Shown: positions 10,687 to 17,948 of the stretch, piece after piece
Position numbering within the stretch: position 1 is the stretch's first letter
Layout of the letters: each line of letters starts with the position of its first letter
Assembly (NCBI GenBank): GCA_035638075.1
Contig: DASRAU010000020.1
Coordinates: 1 to 32,528, forward strand
Source of the DNA: DASRAU01 sp035638075
GTDB lineage: Bacteria > Acidobacteriota > Polarisedimenticolia > Gp22-AA2
DNA: 32,528 nt
Direction: 5' to 3'
Notes under the pieces: model-generated
Told to the model about the DNA's origin: nothing
Database searches by the model: none
Seen by the model: only the letters and a program-made list of their open reading frames with translations
Made by a program: the position numbers and the translations under genes

Positions 10687-12648
10687 TTATTCAACGACGG
10701 ATTCCGCGCCCTGCCGATCGTGTCCCGCCGACCTTGCCGACGTTCGCTGATGGAGGGCGACGTTGAGCAGCATCAGCGCGGCCGGGGTCACCCCCGAGAT
10801 CAGGCCGGCTTCTCGCAGAGTCTCCGGCCGCGCGCGCCCCAGCTTCTCCACGATCTCGCGCGACAGGCCGGCGATCCGGCCGTAGTCGAAGTCCGCCGGG
10901 ATGCGGCGCGCTTCTTCGCGCCGCAGGCGATCGAGGTTCTTCTCCTGCCGTTCGATGTAGCCGCCGTAGCGCAGGCGGTTGGCGACCGTCCGCTGCTCGT
11001 GCGGCGTCAGCCCGGCCGGACGATCCTCATCGAGGAAGCGTTCCATCGCCTCGGCCGTGACATCGCTGCGGCGCAGCAGGCGCGCCGCCGTCGTCGGCTC
11101 CGTGAGCGTGATGCCGAGGTGCATCCGCGCGCGCTCGGCCGTGGCGGCGTTCGGGACGATGGCCCGGCCTTCGAGCAGGTCCGTGAAGCGTGCGATCCGA
11201 TCGCGGCGCGCGAGGAAGCGCGCGTGCCGCGCGTCGTCGATGAGCCCGAGCGTCCGTCCCGCCGGCGTCAGGCGGAGATCGGCGCTCTCGATGTCGAGCA
11301 GGAGACGGCATTCGGCGCGCGAAGTGAACATCCGGTACGGCTCGCTCGTGCCGCGCGTCACCAGGTCGTCCACCATGACGCCCATGTACGACTCGCCGCG
11401 CGAGGGAATCCACGCCGGGCGGCCCTGCACCGAGAGCGCCGCGTTCGCGCCGGCGACGAAGCCGAGCGCCGCGGCTTCCTCGTAGCCGGTGGTGCCGTTG
11501 ATCTGCCCCGCGAGGAAGAGGCGCGCGACCCGCTTCGTCTCGAGCGTGTGCCGGCACTCGGTCGGCGGGACGAAGTCGTACTCCACGGCGTAGCCGGGGC
11601 GCGCGACGACCGCCTCTTCGAGGCCGGGGAGCGTCCGCACCAGCGGCTCCTGCACTTCTTCCGGCAGGCTGGTGGAAAGGCCGTTGAGATAGAGCCACGG
11701 GTGATCGATCCCCTCGGGCTCGACGAAGATCTGGTGCCGGTCCCGGTCGGCGAAGCGGACGACCTTGTCCTCGATCGACGGGCAGTAGCGCGGCCCGACC
11801 GAGCGGATCGCGCCCGTGAACAGGGGAGAGCGGTCGAGGTTCGCCCGGATGAGGTCGTGCGTGACCGGACGGGTCCAGGTGATGTGGCAGTCGATCTGCT
11901 CGCGGTCGATGCGACCGGTCTCGAAGGAGAAGGGAACCGGGTCGGCATCACCGGGCTGCGGTTCGAGGCGCCTTCGGTCCACGCTCGACGCGAGGATGCG
12001 CGGCGGCGTGCCCGTCTTCAGGCGGCCGAGGGGAAAGCCGCAGCGCGCGAGTGCCCCCGACAGTCCTTCCGCAGCCGGTTCATGGATGCGGCCGCCGCGC
12101 TCTTGCTTCGCGCCGATATGAATGAGGCCGCGGAGAAAGGTTCCGCTGGTGATCACGACCGCTTTCGCTTCGGCGATCCCCGCGCCGCGCAGCAGGACAG
12201 AGGCGACAGCGCCGTCCTCGACGACGAGGTCGATCACCTCGTCCTCGACGAGGGCGAGGCGCGGGGTCGATTCGACGACCGCGCGCATCCGGCGCGAATA
12301 GGCTTCCTTGTCGGCCTGGGCGCGCGGCGCCTGGACGGCCGGACCGCGACTGGCGTTGAGCAGCCGGAACTGGATCCCGGTGGCGTCGATGGCGCGCCCC
12401 ATCTCGCCGCCCAGCGCGTCGATCTCGCGGACCAGGTGCCCCTTGGCGAGACCGCCGATGGCGGGATTGCAGGACATGCGCCCGACCGCGTCGCGCGCCA
12501 GCGTGACGAGAACCGTGTCGCACCCCATGCGGGCCGCGGCGAGGGCCGCTTCGAGTCCGGCGTGTCCCGCGCCGACCACCAGGACGTCGGCCCGGCGCGG
12601 CGGGGCGGGCCGGGCTGACGCGGGCGGGGAAGAAAAGGGAGCGCTCAT
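10687..12648 (-). CDS. mnmG: tRNA uridine 5-carboxymethylaminomethyl modification enzyme MnmG (GidA), 653 aa
   Basis: MnmG is the FAD-binding partner of MnmE, making the cmnm5 group on wobble uridine 34 of certain tRNAs. The FAD loop VVGAGHAGLEAALAAARMG lies near the N-terminus, followed by MSCNPAIGGLAKGHLVREID and ALGGEMG, and SVGPRYCPSIEDKV. All are family signatures. The C-terminal helical domain (YGGYIERQEKNLDRL, LSREIVEKLGRARPETLREA) is intact. The ATG at 12648 overlaps the mnmE stop (ATGA), which fixes the start despite an open frame further upstream. The gene ends in a locally AT-rich patch. Confidence 0.97.
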   Translation of the reverse strand: MSAPFSSPPASARPAPPRRADVLVVGAGHAGLEAALAAARMGCDTVLVTLARDAVGRMSCNPAIGGLAKGHLVREIDALGGEMGRAIDATGIQFRLLNASRGPAVQAPRAQADKEAYSRRMRAVVESTPRLALVEDEVIDLVVEDGAVASVLLRGAGIAEAKAVVITSGTFLRGLIHIGAKQERGGRIHEPAAEGLSGALARCGFPLGRLKTGTPPRILASSVDRRRLEPQPGDADPVPFSFETGRIDREQIDCHITWTRPVTHDLIRANLDRSPLFTGAIRSVGPRYCPSIEDKVVRFADRDRHQIFVEPEGIDHPWLYLNGLSTSLPEEVQEPLVRTLPGLEEAVVARPGYAVEYDFVPPTECRHTLETKRVARLFLAGQINGTTGYEEAAALGFVAGANAALSVQGRPAWIPSRGESYMGVMVDDLVTRGTSEPYRMFTSRAECRLLLDIESADLRLTPAGRTLGLIDDARHARFLARRDRIARFTDLLEGRAIVPNAATAERARMHLGITLTEPTTAARLLRRSDVTAEAMERFLDEDRPAGLTPHEQRTVANRLRYGGYIERQEKNLDRLRREEARRIPADFDYGRIAGLSREIVEKLGRARPETLREAGLISGVTPAALMLLNVALHQRTSARSAGHDRQGAESVVE

Positions 12649-14030
12649 TTGCCGATGCAGAAGGTGCTGAAGAGACGGTCGTAGAGATCGTCCAGTCCGA
12701 TCTCGCCGCTCAGCTCGCCGAGCCGGTCGAGCGCCTCGCGCAGGTCCAGCGCGGCGCACTCGGAGCCACGCCCCTCACCGAGGGCCGCGAGCGCACGCTC
12801 GAGCGCCTCGCGCGCCTGCGCCACCAGGTCGCGCTGCCGCACGCTGGTCAGGAAGACCTCGTCCGGGCTCGCCGCCCCCGCGGGAAGCACGCGCTCGCGC
12901 AGGCGCCGGCGGAGATCCTCGATTCCCTCGCCGGTCGTGGCCGAGACCTCGACGACGGCGTGGCGCTGCCGCAGGAAGAGGACGCGGTCGAGCCCGATGG
13001 CGCAGGGGCGATCCACCTTGTTCAGGACCACGAGTCCGCGCCCCGCCCCGGCCGCCTCGATGGTCTCGCGATCGGCGTCGCGCCAGGCCCGGCTCCAGTC
13101 GAGAACGACGAGCACGATGTCGGCCGCCGCCGCGGCGGCGCGGGCCCGCCCGACCGCCTCGCGATCCGCTTCGTTGCCCGCCTCGTGCAGTCCGGCGGTG
13201 TCGGCGAGCGTCACCGGGACAGCGTCGAGCTCGAGCGTCTCCTCGACGACATCGCGGGTGGTGCCGGCAATCGGCGTCACGATGGCGCGATCGGTGCCGA
13301 CGAGACGGTTGAAGAGGCTCGACTTGCCGGCGTTCGGCAGCCCCGCGAGCACGACCGAGGCTCCCTCGCGCAGCCGCCGGCCGCGATTGAAGCCGGTTCG
13401 GAGCGTCTCGAGCTCGGCGGCGAGCGTCCGCAACGCAGAAGCGATGCCTCCCTCGGGATCGAAGCGGTCGGCGTCCGGCTCCTCGGCGAACTCGATGGAG
13501 GCCTCGACGCGCGCCGCGACATCCGCGAGCCGATCGCGCAGCGGCCGCAGCGCCCGGGACAGGGATCCGCTCTCCTGGGCGTGCGCCACGCGCGCCTGGT
13601 GCAGTGTGCGCGCCTCGACCAGGTCGCGAATCGCCTCGGCCTGGGTGGCATCGATCCGCCCGTTCAGGAGCGCCCGGTAGCTGAACTCTCCCGGAGACGC
13701 GGCGCGGGCCCCGAGCGCGACCGCCGACTCGACGAGCGCGCGCAGGACCGGCGGACTGCCGTGCGCCCAGAGCTCCGCGGTCTCCTCGCCGGTGAAGGAG
13801 GACCCACGCGGGAAACGGACGAGGTAGCCGCGATCGATCGCCGTCCCGTCGTGGAGCGCGAAGTTTCCGTACAGCGGACCCGTCGGAGACGCGGCGGATC
13901 GGGCGGGATGAAACAACCGGCCGGCGATCGCGTGCGCGTCCGGACCGGACAGGCGCACGACACCGATGCCGCCGCGGCCGGGAGGCGTGGCGATGGCGAC
14001 GATGGTGTCTTCGCGCGGCGGAAGGGTCAC
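12645..14030 (-). CDS. mnmE: tRNA modification GTPase MnmE (TrmE), 461 aa
   Basis: MnmE is a dimeric GTPase that works with MnmG on wobble uridine of tRNA. The N-terminal folate-binding domain opens with DTIVAIATPPGRGGIGVVRL. The G domain has G1 GLPNAGKSS (about 226), G2 IAGTTRDVV, G3 DTAGL and G4 NKVD. The C-terminus is CIGK with the catalytic Cys. It starts with GTG at 14030, 36 bases after jag, with no strong ribosome site, which suggests coupling to jag translation. Its end overlaps mnmG by four bases. Confidence 0.97.
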   Translation of the reverse strand: MTLPPREDTIVAIATPPGRGGIGVVRLSGPDAHAIAGRLFHPARSAASPTGPLYGNFALHDGTAIDRGYLVRFPRGSSFTGEETAELWAHGSPPVLRALVESAVALGARAASPGEFSYRALLNGRIDATQAEAIRDLVEARTLHQARVAHAQESGSLSRALRPLRDRLADVAARVEASIEFAEEPDADRFDPEGGIASALRTLAAELETLRTGFNRGRRLREGASVVLAGLPNAGKSSLFNRLVGTDRAIVTPIAGTTRDVVEETLELDAVPVTLADTAGLHEAGNEADREAVGRARAAAAAADIVLVVLDWSRAWRDADRETIEAAGAGRGLVVLNKVDRPCAIGLDRVLFLRQRHAVVEVSATTGEGIEDLRRRLRERVLPAGAASPDEVFLTSVRQRDLVAQAREALERALAALGEGRGSECAALDLREALDRLGELSGEIGLDDLYDRLFSTFCIGK

Positions 14031-14066
14031 GAAGCCGCCGCAGAGGTCATGTCCGACTCGGGAGGA

Positions 14067-14621
14067 TCAGTCCTCGGCGGGTCCGGTCTTCGGGCCCCGT
14101 GCCGCGGTGCGGAAGATGGCGACGCGCTTCAGGAAGCCGTCGCCGATGCTGCGGGTGCCGATCCCTTCGATTTCGCCGAGGGCGATGTGGACGAGACGGC
14201 GCTCGTACGGGTTGAGCGGGCTGAGGAGCGACTCCTGCCCTTTGGCCAGGACGCCCTCGGCGGTGCGGCGGGCGACCTCGACGATCTCGTCCTCGCGCGA
14301 CTGGCGGTAGCCCTCGCTGTCGAGGTGGATCTTCTTCCCGAGGCGTCCCTTGTAGACGATCCGGTTCAGCAGGTACTGCAGCGCGTTGAGCGCCTCGCCG
14401 CGGTGATCGAGCATCAGGTCGCGGTCGGGTCCGGCGAGGTCCACTTCGATGGTGGCGCCGGCGTCGCGCGCCTTGGCGTCGAGCTCGAGCCCGAGACCGT
14501 GCAGCACGTCGTTGGCGAGTGCCTCGACGTCGCGCGGATCGGCCGGCGGCGCTTCTTCTTCGGCGGGTCGCGGCGGCCGCGATGCGATGTTCTCGCGACG
14601 TCCTTCGTCTCCCGTTCTCAT
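14067..14621 (-). CDS. jag: Jag/KhpB family RNA-binding protein (KH-R3H), 184 aa
   Basis: Jag is a cytoplasmic RNA-binding protein found next to yidC in many bacteria, linked to control of cell division and envelope genes in Firmicutes. A KH domain spans about 55-120 and an R3H domain about 125-175 (SLLSPLNPYERRLVHIALGE). Two oddities stand out. First, the N-terminal Jag_N domain is absent; instead there are about 30 Pro/Glu/Arg-rich residues. Second, the KH loop reads DHRG at 72-75 where GxxG is usual, so the first glycine is lost. The ATG has AGGAG nine bases upstream. Gaps of 34 and 36 bases to yidC and mnmE fit an operon. Confidence 0.9.
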   Translation of the reverse strand: MRTGDEGRRENIASRPPRPAEEEAPPADPRDVEALANDVLHGLGLELDAKARDAGATIEVDLAGPDRDLMLDHRGEALNALQYLLNRIVYKGRLGKKIHLDSEGYRQSREDEIVEVARRTAEGVLAKGQESLLSPLNPYERRLVHIALGEIEGIGTRSIGDGFLKRVAIFRTAARGPKTGPAED

Positions 14622-14655
14622 CGGCGCTTCTCCTGATGGGCCCGTTGAACAGGCC

Positions 14656-16401
14656 TTACGAGACGGGCGCGGCTGCCGCCGCGCGCGCCTGCGCGTCCGC
14701 CTCTTTGTTGACCAGGTACTGCTGCACGATTCCGAGGAGATTGTTGACGAGCCAGTATAGCACCAGCCCCGAAGGCATATTCACGAAGAAGATCGTGAAC
14801 ATGATGGGCATGAGATACATCATGCGGCGCTGCGCCGGGTCGGGAATGGCGGACGCGGTCATGAGCTGCTGCGCCAGCATCGACGCGCTCATCAGGATGA
14901 CGAGGGTGATGTCCTTCGCCGACAGGTCGTGCACCCACAGGACGAACGGCGCCTGCCGCAGCTCGATGCTGATCGACAGGATGGTGTAGAAGGCCGCCAG
15001 GATCGGCATCTGCGCCAGGAGAGGCAGGCAGCCGGAGACCGAGGAGAAGGGATTCATCCCCTCCTCCTGGTACAGCTTCATCATCTCCTCGTTCATCTCC
15101 TGCCGGACCTTCTGGCGCCCGCCGGCCGCGCCCTTCTCCGCCGCCTTCTGCTCCAGCCGGTGGTAGCGCTCCTTGAGCGACTTCAGCTTCGGCTGGATGC
15201 GCTTCATCTTTTCCTGCATCTGCCGCATCTTGAGCTGGCTGCGGTGCAGGAACGGGAAGAAGAGCGCCCGGATGAACACGGTCAGGATGACGATCGCCCA
15301 GCCGTAGTTCCCGGTGTAGCGGTGCAGGAACTTGAGCGCCTCGAAGAGGGGATGCGCGATGAACCCGAAGAACCCGAAATCGAGCAGCCGGTCGAGACCG
15401 AGCCCGGCCGCGCGCAGGACCTCGTAGCTCTTCGGCCCGGCGTAAAGCCGGACCGGCGCACCGGCCGCGGGACGCAGCGAGAAGCCCAGGTGCAGGTGCT
15501 CGCGCCCGTCCTCCACGAGGCGCAGCGTCTCGACGCGCATGCGCGCCGGAGCACCCTGGGGCGGGACGAAGACGGCGGCGAAGTACTTGCTCTCGACGCC
15601 CGCGAAGTCGATCGTGCCTTCATCCGTCCACGGCTCGGCCGGCGTGATCTTCGACTGGAAGCGGCGCTCGACCTTGCCGCCGCGGCCGAGGAGCGCGCGC
15701 ACGCCGACCCCCATCCGCTCGGAAGCCTCGGCGACCTCCTCCTCGAAGCCGGCCCCCCACGCGATCGCCGGGTCGATGGCCCGTCCGTGCGTCGTGGCGC
15801 TGGCGGAGATCTCGACCAGGCCCGAAGGCCCGCCGGCGCGCAGCACCTTGGTCGCGCCGTCTCCGTTCCCATCGCTCCACCGGAAGGTCAGGACCGTGGC
15901 CGCGTCAGCGCCCGTGCCCGTGTCCTGGCGCTCGACGCGGAAGAGGGCCTTGCGCAGGCGCTCGTCGAGCGCCGCGTCGTCGGTCAGGAGGTCGAGCGGC
16001 AGCCGATCGAGCCTGGCCGCGGCGGGGGAGACCAGATCGAGCGGCTGGCCCTTGTGGTCGCGGTAGTTCTTCAGGATCCACGAGCGGACCCGGGCGCCGC
16101 GATTGGTCAGGTGCACCGTCGCCTGCGCCAGGTCGAGGGTGATCTCCTCCTCCGCGGCCGCGGCGATCGCCTCGCCGCCCGGTGCGTCGGCCAATTGCAG
16201 GGCGGTGCCCGGCCTCGCGGCGTTCCCGGATTCGGTCGCCGGCGAACCCGTGGCTCCGGCGGCTCCCGGCGTTCCGTCGGCCGTCGCGGTGGGCGCGCCG
16301 GCTTCGGCGGGTGGGGGCGGCGGCGCGGTCGGGAAGAGGTACGACCAGAGAATCAGGAAGCCGACACACAGCGCCACCGCGAGCGCCAGTCGCTTTTCCA
16401 T
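14656..16401 (-). CDS. yidC: Membrane protein insertase YidC, 581 aa
   Basis: YidC inserts and folds inner-membrane proteins alone or with SecYEG. The Gram-negative layout is clear: an N-terminal membrane segment (LALAVALCVGFLILWSYLFP), a Pro/Ala linker, a large periplasmic beta domain (about 75-335), then a five-segment 60-kDa insertase core from about 350. IRALFFPFLHRSQ carries the conserved groove arginine. MQEKMKRIQPKLKSLKERY is the cytoplasmic coiled loop, followed by MNPFSSVSGCLPLLAQMPI. The ATG is one base after the yidD stop. The length and the periplasmic domain argue for an organism with an outer membrane. Confidence 0.97.
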   Translation of the reverse strand: MEKRLALAVALCVGFLILWSYLFPTAPPPPPAEAGAPTATADGTPGAAGATGSPATESGNAARPGTALQLADAPGGEAIAAAAEEEITLDLAQATVHLTNRGARVRSWILKNYRDHKGQPLDLVSPAAARLDRLPLDLLTDDAALDERLRKALFRVERQDTGTGADAATVLTFRWSDGNGDGATKVLRAGGPSGLVEISASATTHGRAIDPAIAWGAGFEEEVAEASERMGVGVRALLGRGGKVERRFQSKITPAEPWTDEGTIDFAGVESKYFAAVFVPPQGAPARMRVETLRLVEDGREHLHLGFSLRPAAGAPVRLYAGPKSYEVLRAAGLGLDRLLDFGFFGFIAHPLFEALKFLHRYTGNYGWAIVILTVFIRALFFPFLHRSQLKMRQMQEKMKRIQPKLKSLKERYHRLEQKAAEKGAAGGRQKVRQEMNEEMMKLYQEEGMNPFSSVSGCLPLLAQMPILAAFYTILSISIELRQAPFVLWVHDLSAKDITLVILMSASMLAQQLMTASAIPDPAQRRMMYLMPIMFTIFFVNMPSGLVLYWLVNNLLGIVQQYLVNKEADAQARAAAAAPVS

Positions 16402-16402
16402 G

Positions 16403-16624
16403 TCAGCGGACCGGGTCGAAGCCGCCCTGGCTGAAAGGCTGGCAGCGAAGCAGGCGAAGGAAGCCCCGGGTGAGACCGCGGCCGAGACCGTGCTTGCGAA
16501 TCGCCTCGGCGCAGTACTCCGAACAGGTCGGATGGAAGCGGCAGGCCCGCGGCAGCACCGGCGACAGGAAGCGCTGGTAGCCCGCGATGAGCGCCAGAAC
16601 GCCTCCCTCGAGCACGCCGCTCAC
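16403..16624 (-). CDS. yidD: Membrane protein insertion efficiency factor YidD, 73 aa
   Basis: YidD is a small membrane-associated protein that helps YidC-dependent insertion. It carries the signature YQRFLSPVLPRACRFHPTCS with the conserved cysteines, and ends PFSQGGFDPV. I chose the GTG at 16624, which overlaps the rnpA stop (GTGA) and has GAGG five bases upstream. A longer ATG start at 16660 would add 12 unconserved residues and has no ribosome site. It is tightly packed between rnpA and yidC in the usual order. Confidence 0.93.
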   Translation of the reverse strand: MSGVLEGGVLALIAGYQRFLSPVLPRACRFHPTCSEYCAEAIRKHGLGRGLTRGFLRLLRCQPFSQGGFDPVR

Positions 16625-16971
16625 GCCGGCCTCAGATAAGGACGAAGACAACCGAGCCATTCGGATTCGAGCCTGCGGTAGTCCGCCGCCGGGAGGGCGG
16701 CGCGCCCGTTCACGACGATATCCACGTCCTGCAGCTCCCCCTTGTGACGACGGAAGATCTCGCGCATCAGGCGCTTGGCGCGATTCCGCTGCACCGCTCC
16801 GCCGATGCGGCGGGAGACGGTGATCCCGAGGCGGGGATGGCCGAGATCGTTCTTCCTCACAAAGAGGACGAAGCTCTTCGAGGGAATGCGGCGCGCCGAT
16901 TCGTAGAGAGCCTGGTATTCGCTGCGCTTGCGGATCCGATCCCGGGGACGGAACCGCTCGTCGCGGGTCAC
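16621..16971 (-). CDS. rnpA: Ribonuclease P protein component RnpA, 116 aa
   Basis: This is the protein subunit of RNase P, which matures tRNA 5' ends together with the M1 RNA (not in this window). The RNR signature RNRAKRLMREIFRRHK starts at 62. RFRPRDRIRKRSEYQALY near the N-terminus and RLGITVSRRIGGAV are typical. The frame is open 53 codons further upstream through rpmH. The GTG at 16971 overlapping the rpmH stop gives the normal family length and repeats the overlap pattern used by yidD. A long in-frame N-terminal extension encoded across rpmH occurs in some Thermus species but is not needed here. Confidence 0.94.
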   Translation of the reverse strand: MTRDERFRPRDRIRKRSEYQALYESARRIPSKSFVLFVRKNDLGHPRLGITVSRRIGGAVQRNRAKRLMREIFRRHKGELQDVDIVVNGRAALPAADYRRLESEWLGCLRPYLRPA

Positions 16972-17102
16972 ACCGTCAGGCGCTTGCGTCCCTTGGCCCG
17001 GCGGCGCTTCAGAACCAGGCGGCCGTTCTTGGTGCTCATCCGGGACCGGAATCCGTGCACCTTGCGCCGGCGCCGGTTGTTCGGCTGGAACGTGCGTTTC
17101 AT
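16968..17102 (-). CDS. rpmH: 50S ribosomal protein L34, 44 aa
   Basis: The translation is MKRTFQPNNRRRRKVHGFRS followed by RMSTKNGRLVLKRRRAKGRK and RLTV, a full-length L34. AAGGAG precedes the ATG at 17102. It is the first gene of the leftward origin operon and is transcribed from the strong promoter at 17150-17179. The stop overlaps the rnpA GTG. Confidence 0.98.
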   Translation of the reverse strand: MKRTFQPNNRRRRKVHGFRSRMSTKNGRLVLKRRRAKGRKRLTV

Positions 17103-17149
17103 CGACGGCGTTCTCCTTCCTCGCTCGCAATCTCTTTCAGGGAGCGCGG

Positions 17150-17179
17150 ATTATCGTTTTTCCCCGCGCATGGTGTCAA
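17150..17179 (-). promoter_or_regulatory. Sigma-70 promoter of the rpmH operon
   Basis: On the minus strand, a perfect -35 TTGACA (17179-17174) is followed by an 18-base spacer and the -10 GATAAT (17155-17150). The predicted start leaves a leader of about 40 bases before rpmH. It should drive rpmH-rnpA-yidD-yidC-jag-mnmE-mnmG. Confidence 0.85.
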
Positions 17180-17226
17180 GTTACGGCCCTCCATACGCAC
17201 CGGGGGAGCAACCGGCCCGCACCCCG

Positions 17227-17254
17227 CCGGGGACGGGTCCGGGCTCGCTGCGCG
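17227..17254 (+). repeat. Dispersed 28-bp repeat, copy B
   Basis: It is an exact inverted match to 8995-9022. It lies upstream of the rpmH promoter in the origin gap. No coding frame explains the conservation. Confidence 0.8.
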
Positions 17255-17283
17255 TGACCTCCCCTCTCCTCGCCCCTCGCCAA

Positions 17284-17310
17284 CCCTTCGCGCAAAATGC
17301 GCGCGAAGGG
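17284..17310. repeat. Stem-loop with 10-bp arms in the origin gap
   Basis: CCCTTCGCGC and GCGCGAAGGG form a perfect 10-bp stem around a 7-base loop (AAAATGC). There is no T-run on either side, so it is not an obvious terminator. Its role is unknown. Confidence 0.7.
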
Positions 17311-17405
17311 GCCAGTCGACGATCGCGCACGACGAAAAACATTCCGCTCTTCGATCGAAATCGCGAGCGCGGATCGGAAATGGGAAAAGTGTTCGGGAAC
17401 AGGAC

Positions 17406-17510
17406 GCTCGAAAAAAACGGCACCTGCAGGGGCATGAGCGACGCCGAGCCAGGGTCCCATCGCGCACTCCTGGCGCGATGGGTACCCGGCAGGTGCCGTT
17501 TTTTTCGAGC
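17406..17510. repeat. 105-bp nested inverted repeat between rpmH and dnaA
   Basis: The outer arms, 17406-17427 and 17489-17510, are 22 bases each and perfectly complementary. They contain AAAAAAACGGCACCTGC on the left. Inside is a second perfect stem, CCCATCGCGC (17456-17465) with GCGCGATGGG (17473-17482), around a 7-base loop. Each outer arm ends in a run of seven A or T, so a transcript from either strand would end in a G+C-rich stem followed by U residues. Possible readings are a bidirectional terminator, a small MITE/REP-like element, or a structural part of the origin. It holds no gene. Confidence 0.85.
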
Positions 17511-17519
17511 CCCCGGTGG

Positions 17520-17948
17520 CGCGAGAATTTTTTTATTTTCGATCGCGCCTCCGCTTCGCGATGGTGGTACATTCCGCCGACCTTTCACAATAAAGTCACC
17601 GAAGCATCGCTAGGGGCGGGAAAATTTTTCCGGAACGTGGTCCGGGGGGGGCCGTGGTGTCTCTGAACGTCGGCCGTCGTGCTTCCTCAAGTGAGCAGAC
17701 CCTGAATATGGGGACGCGGAACACGTCGGCCCATTCCGTAGTGGAGCCGCGGCAGGTTGACATAAGATCGCCGCGCCTTCTCCCCGACGCGCACGCAAGT
17801 TCCCTGTTCTCAGCGATTTGCGGTGACCCGATTTTTCCACACCTGTGGAAAAGCTGTTGATGAGGGCGCGGGCTGTCGTGGCGCAAGGCCCGTGTGGTGC
17901 GGATCGCAGACGAGCAGGGGAAACAAAACCGAATTTCATCGAGGGCCC
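17520..17948 (+). other. Probable chromosomal replication origin (oriC)
   Basis: The region lies between the divergent rpmH and dnaA units. It contains AT-rich stretches unusual for this genome (17525-17540 and 17619-17631) that could be the unwinding element, and the inverted DnaA-box pair at 17833-17852. Gene orientation switches from minus to plus across it, as expected at an origin. I could not compute GC skew. A further cluster of TCCACA-type sites lies in the dnaA-dnaN gap, so the functional origin could be bipartite. Confidence 0.7.
17833..17852. promoter_or_regulatory. Inverted pair of DnaA boxes
   Basis: TTTTCCACA (17833-17841) and its reverse complement TGTGGAAAA (17844-17852) are separated by two bases. 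Each differs from TTATCCACA at one position. They lie about 100 bases upstream of the dnaA start and could serve both initiation and dnaA autoregulation. Confidence 0.85.

Noticed and set aside
16972..17130. Long N-terminal extension of RnpA reading through rpmH
   Set aside because: The frame is open, but the extension is low-complexity and the GTG overlapping the rpmH stop gives a standard RnpA. Thermus-type extensions exist, so this is not fully excluded.
17055..17666. Overlapping open frames of 90-290 codons on both strands in the rpmH-dnaA gap
   Set aside because: They cross the inverted repeat, the promoter and the dispersed repeat, have no ribosome sites or family signatures, and appear in several frames at once.
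17757..17762. TTGACA upstream of dnaA as a promoter
   Set aside because: No acceptable -10 lies at 16-18 bases. I did not assign a dnaA promoter.
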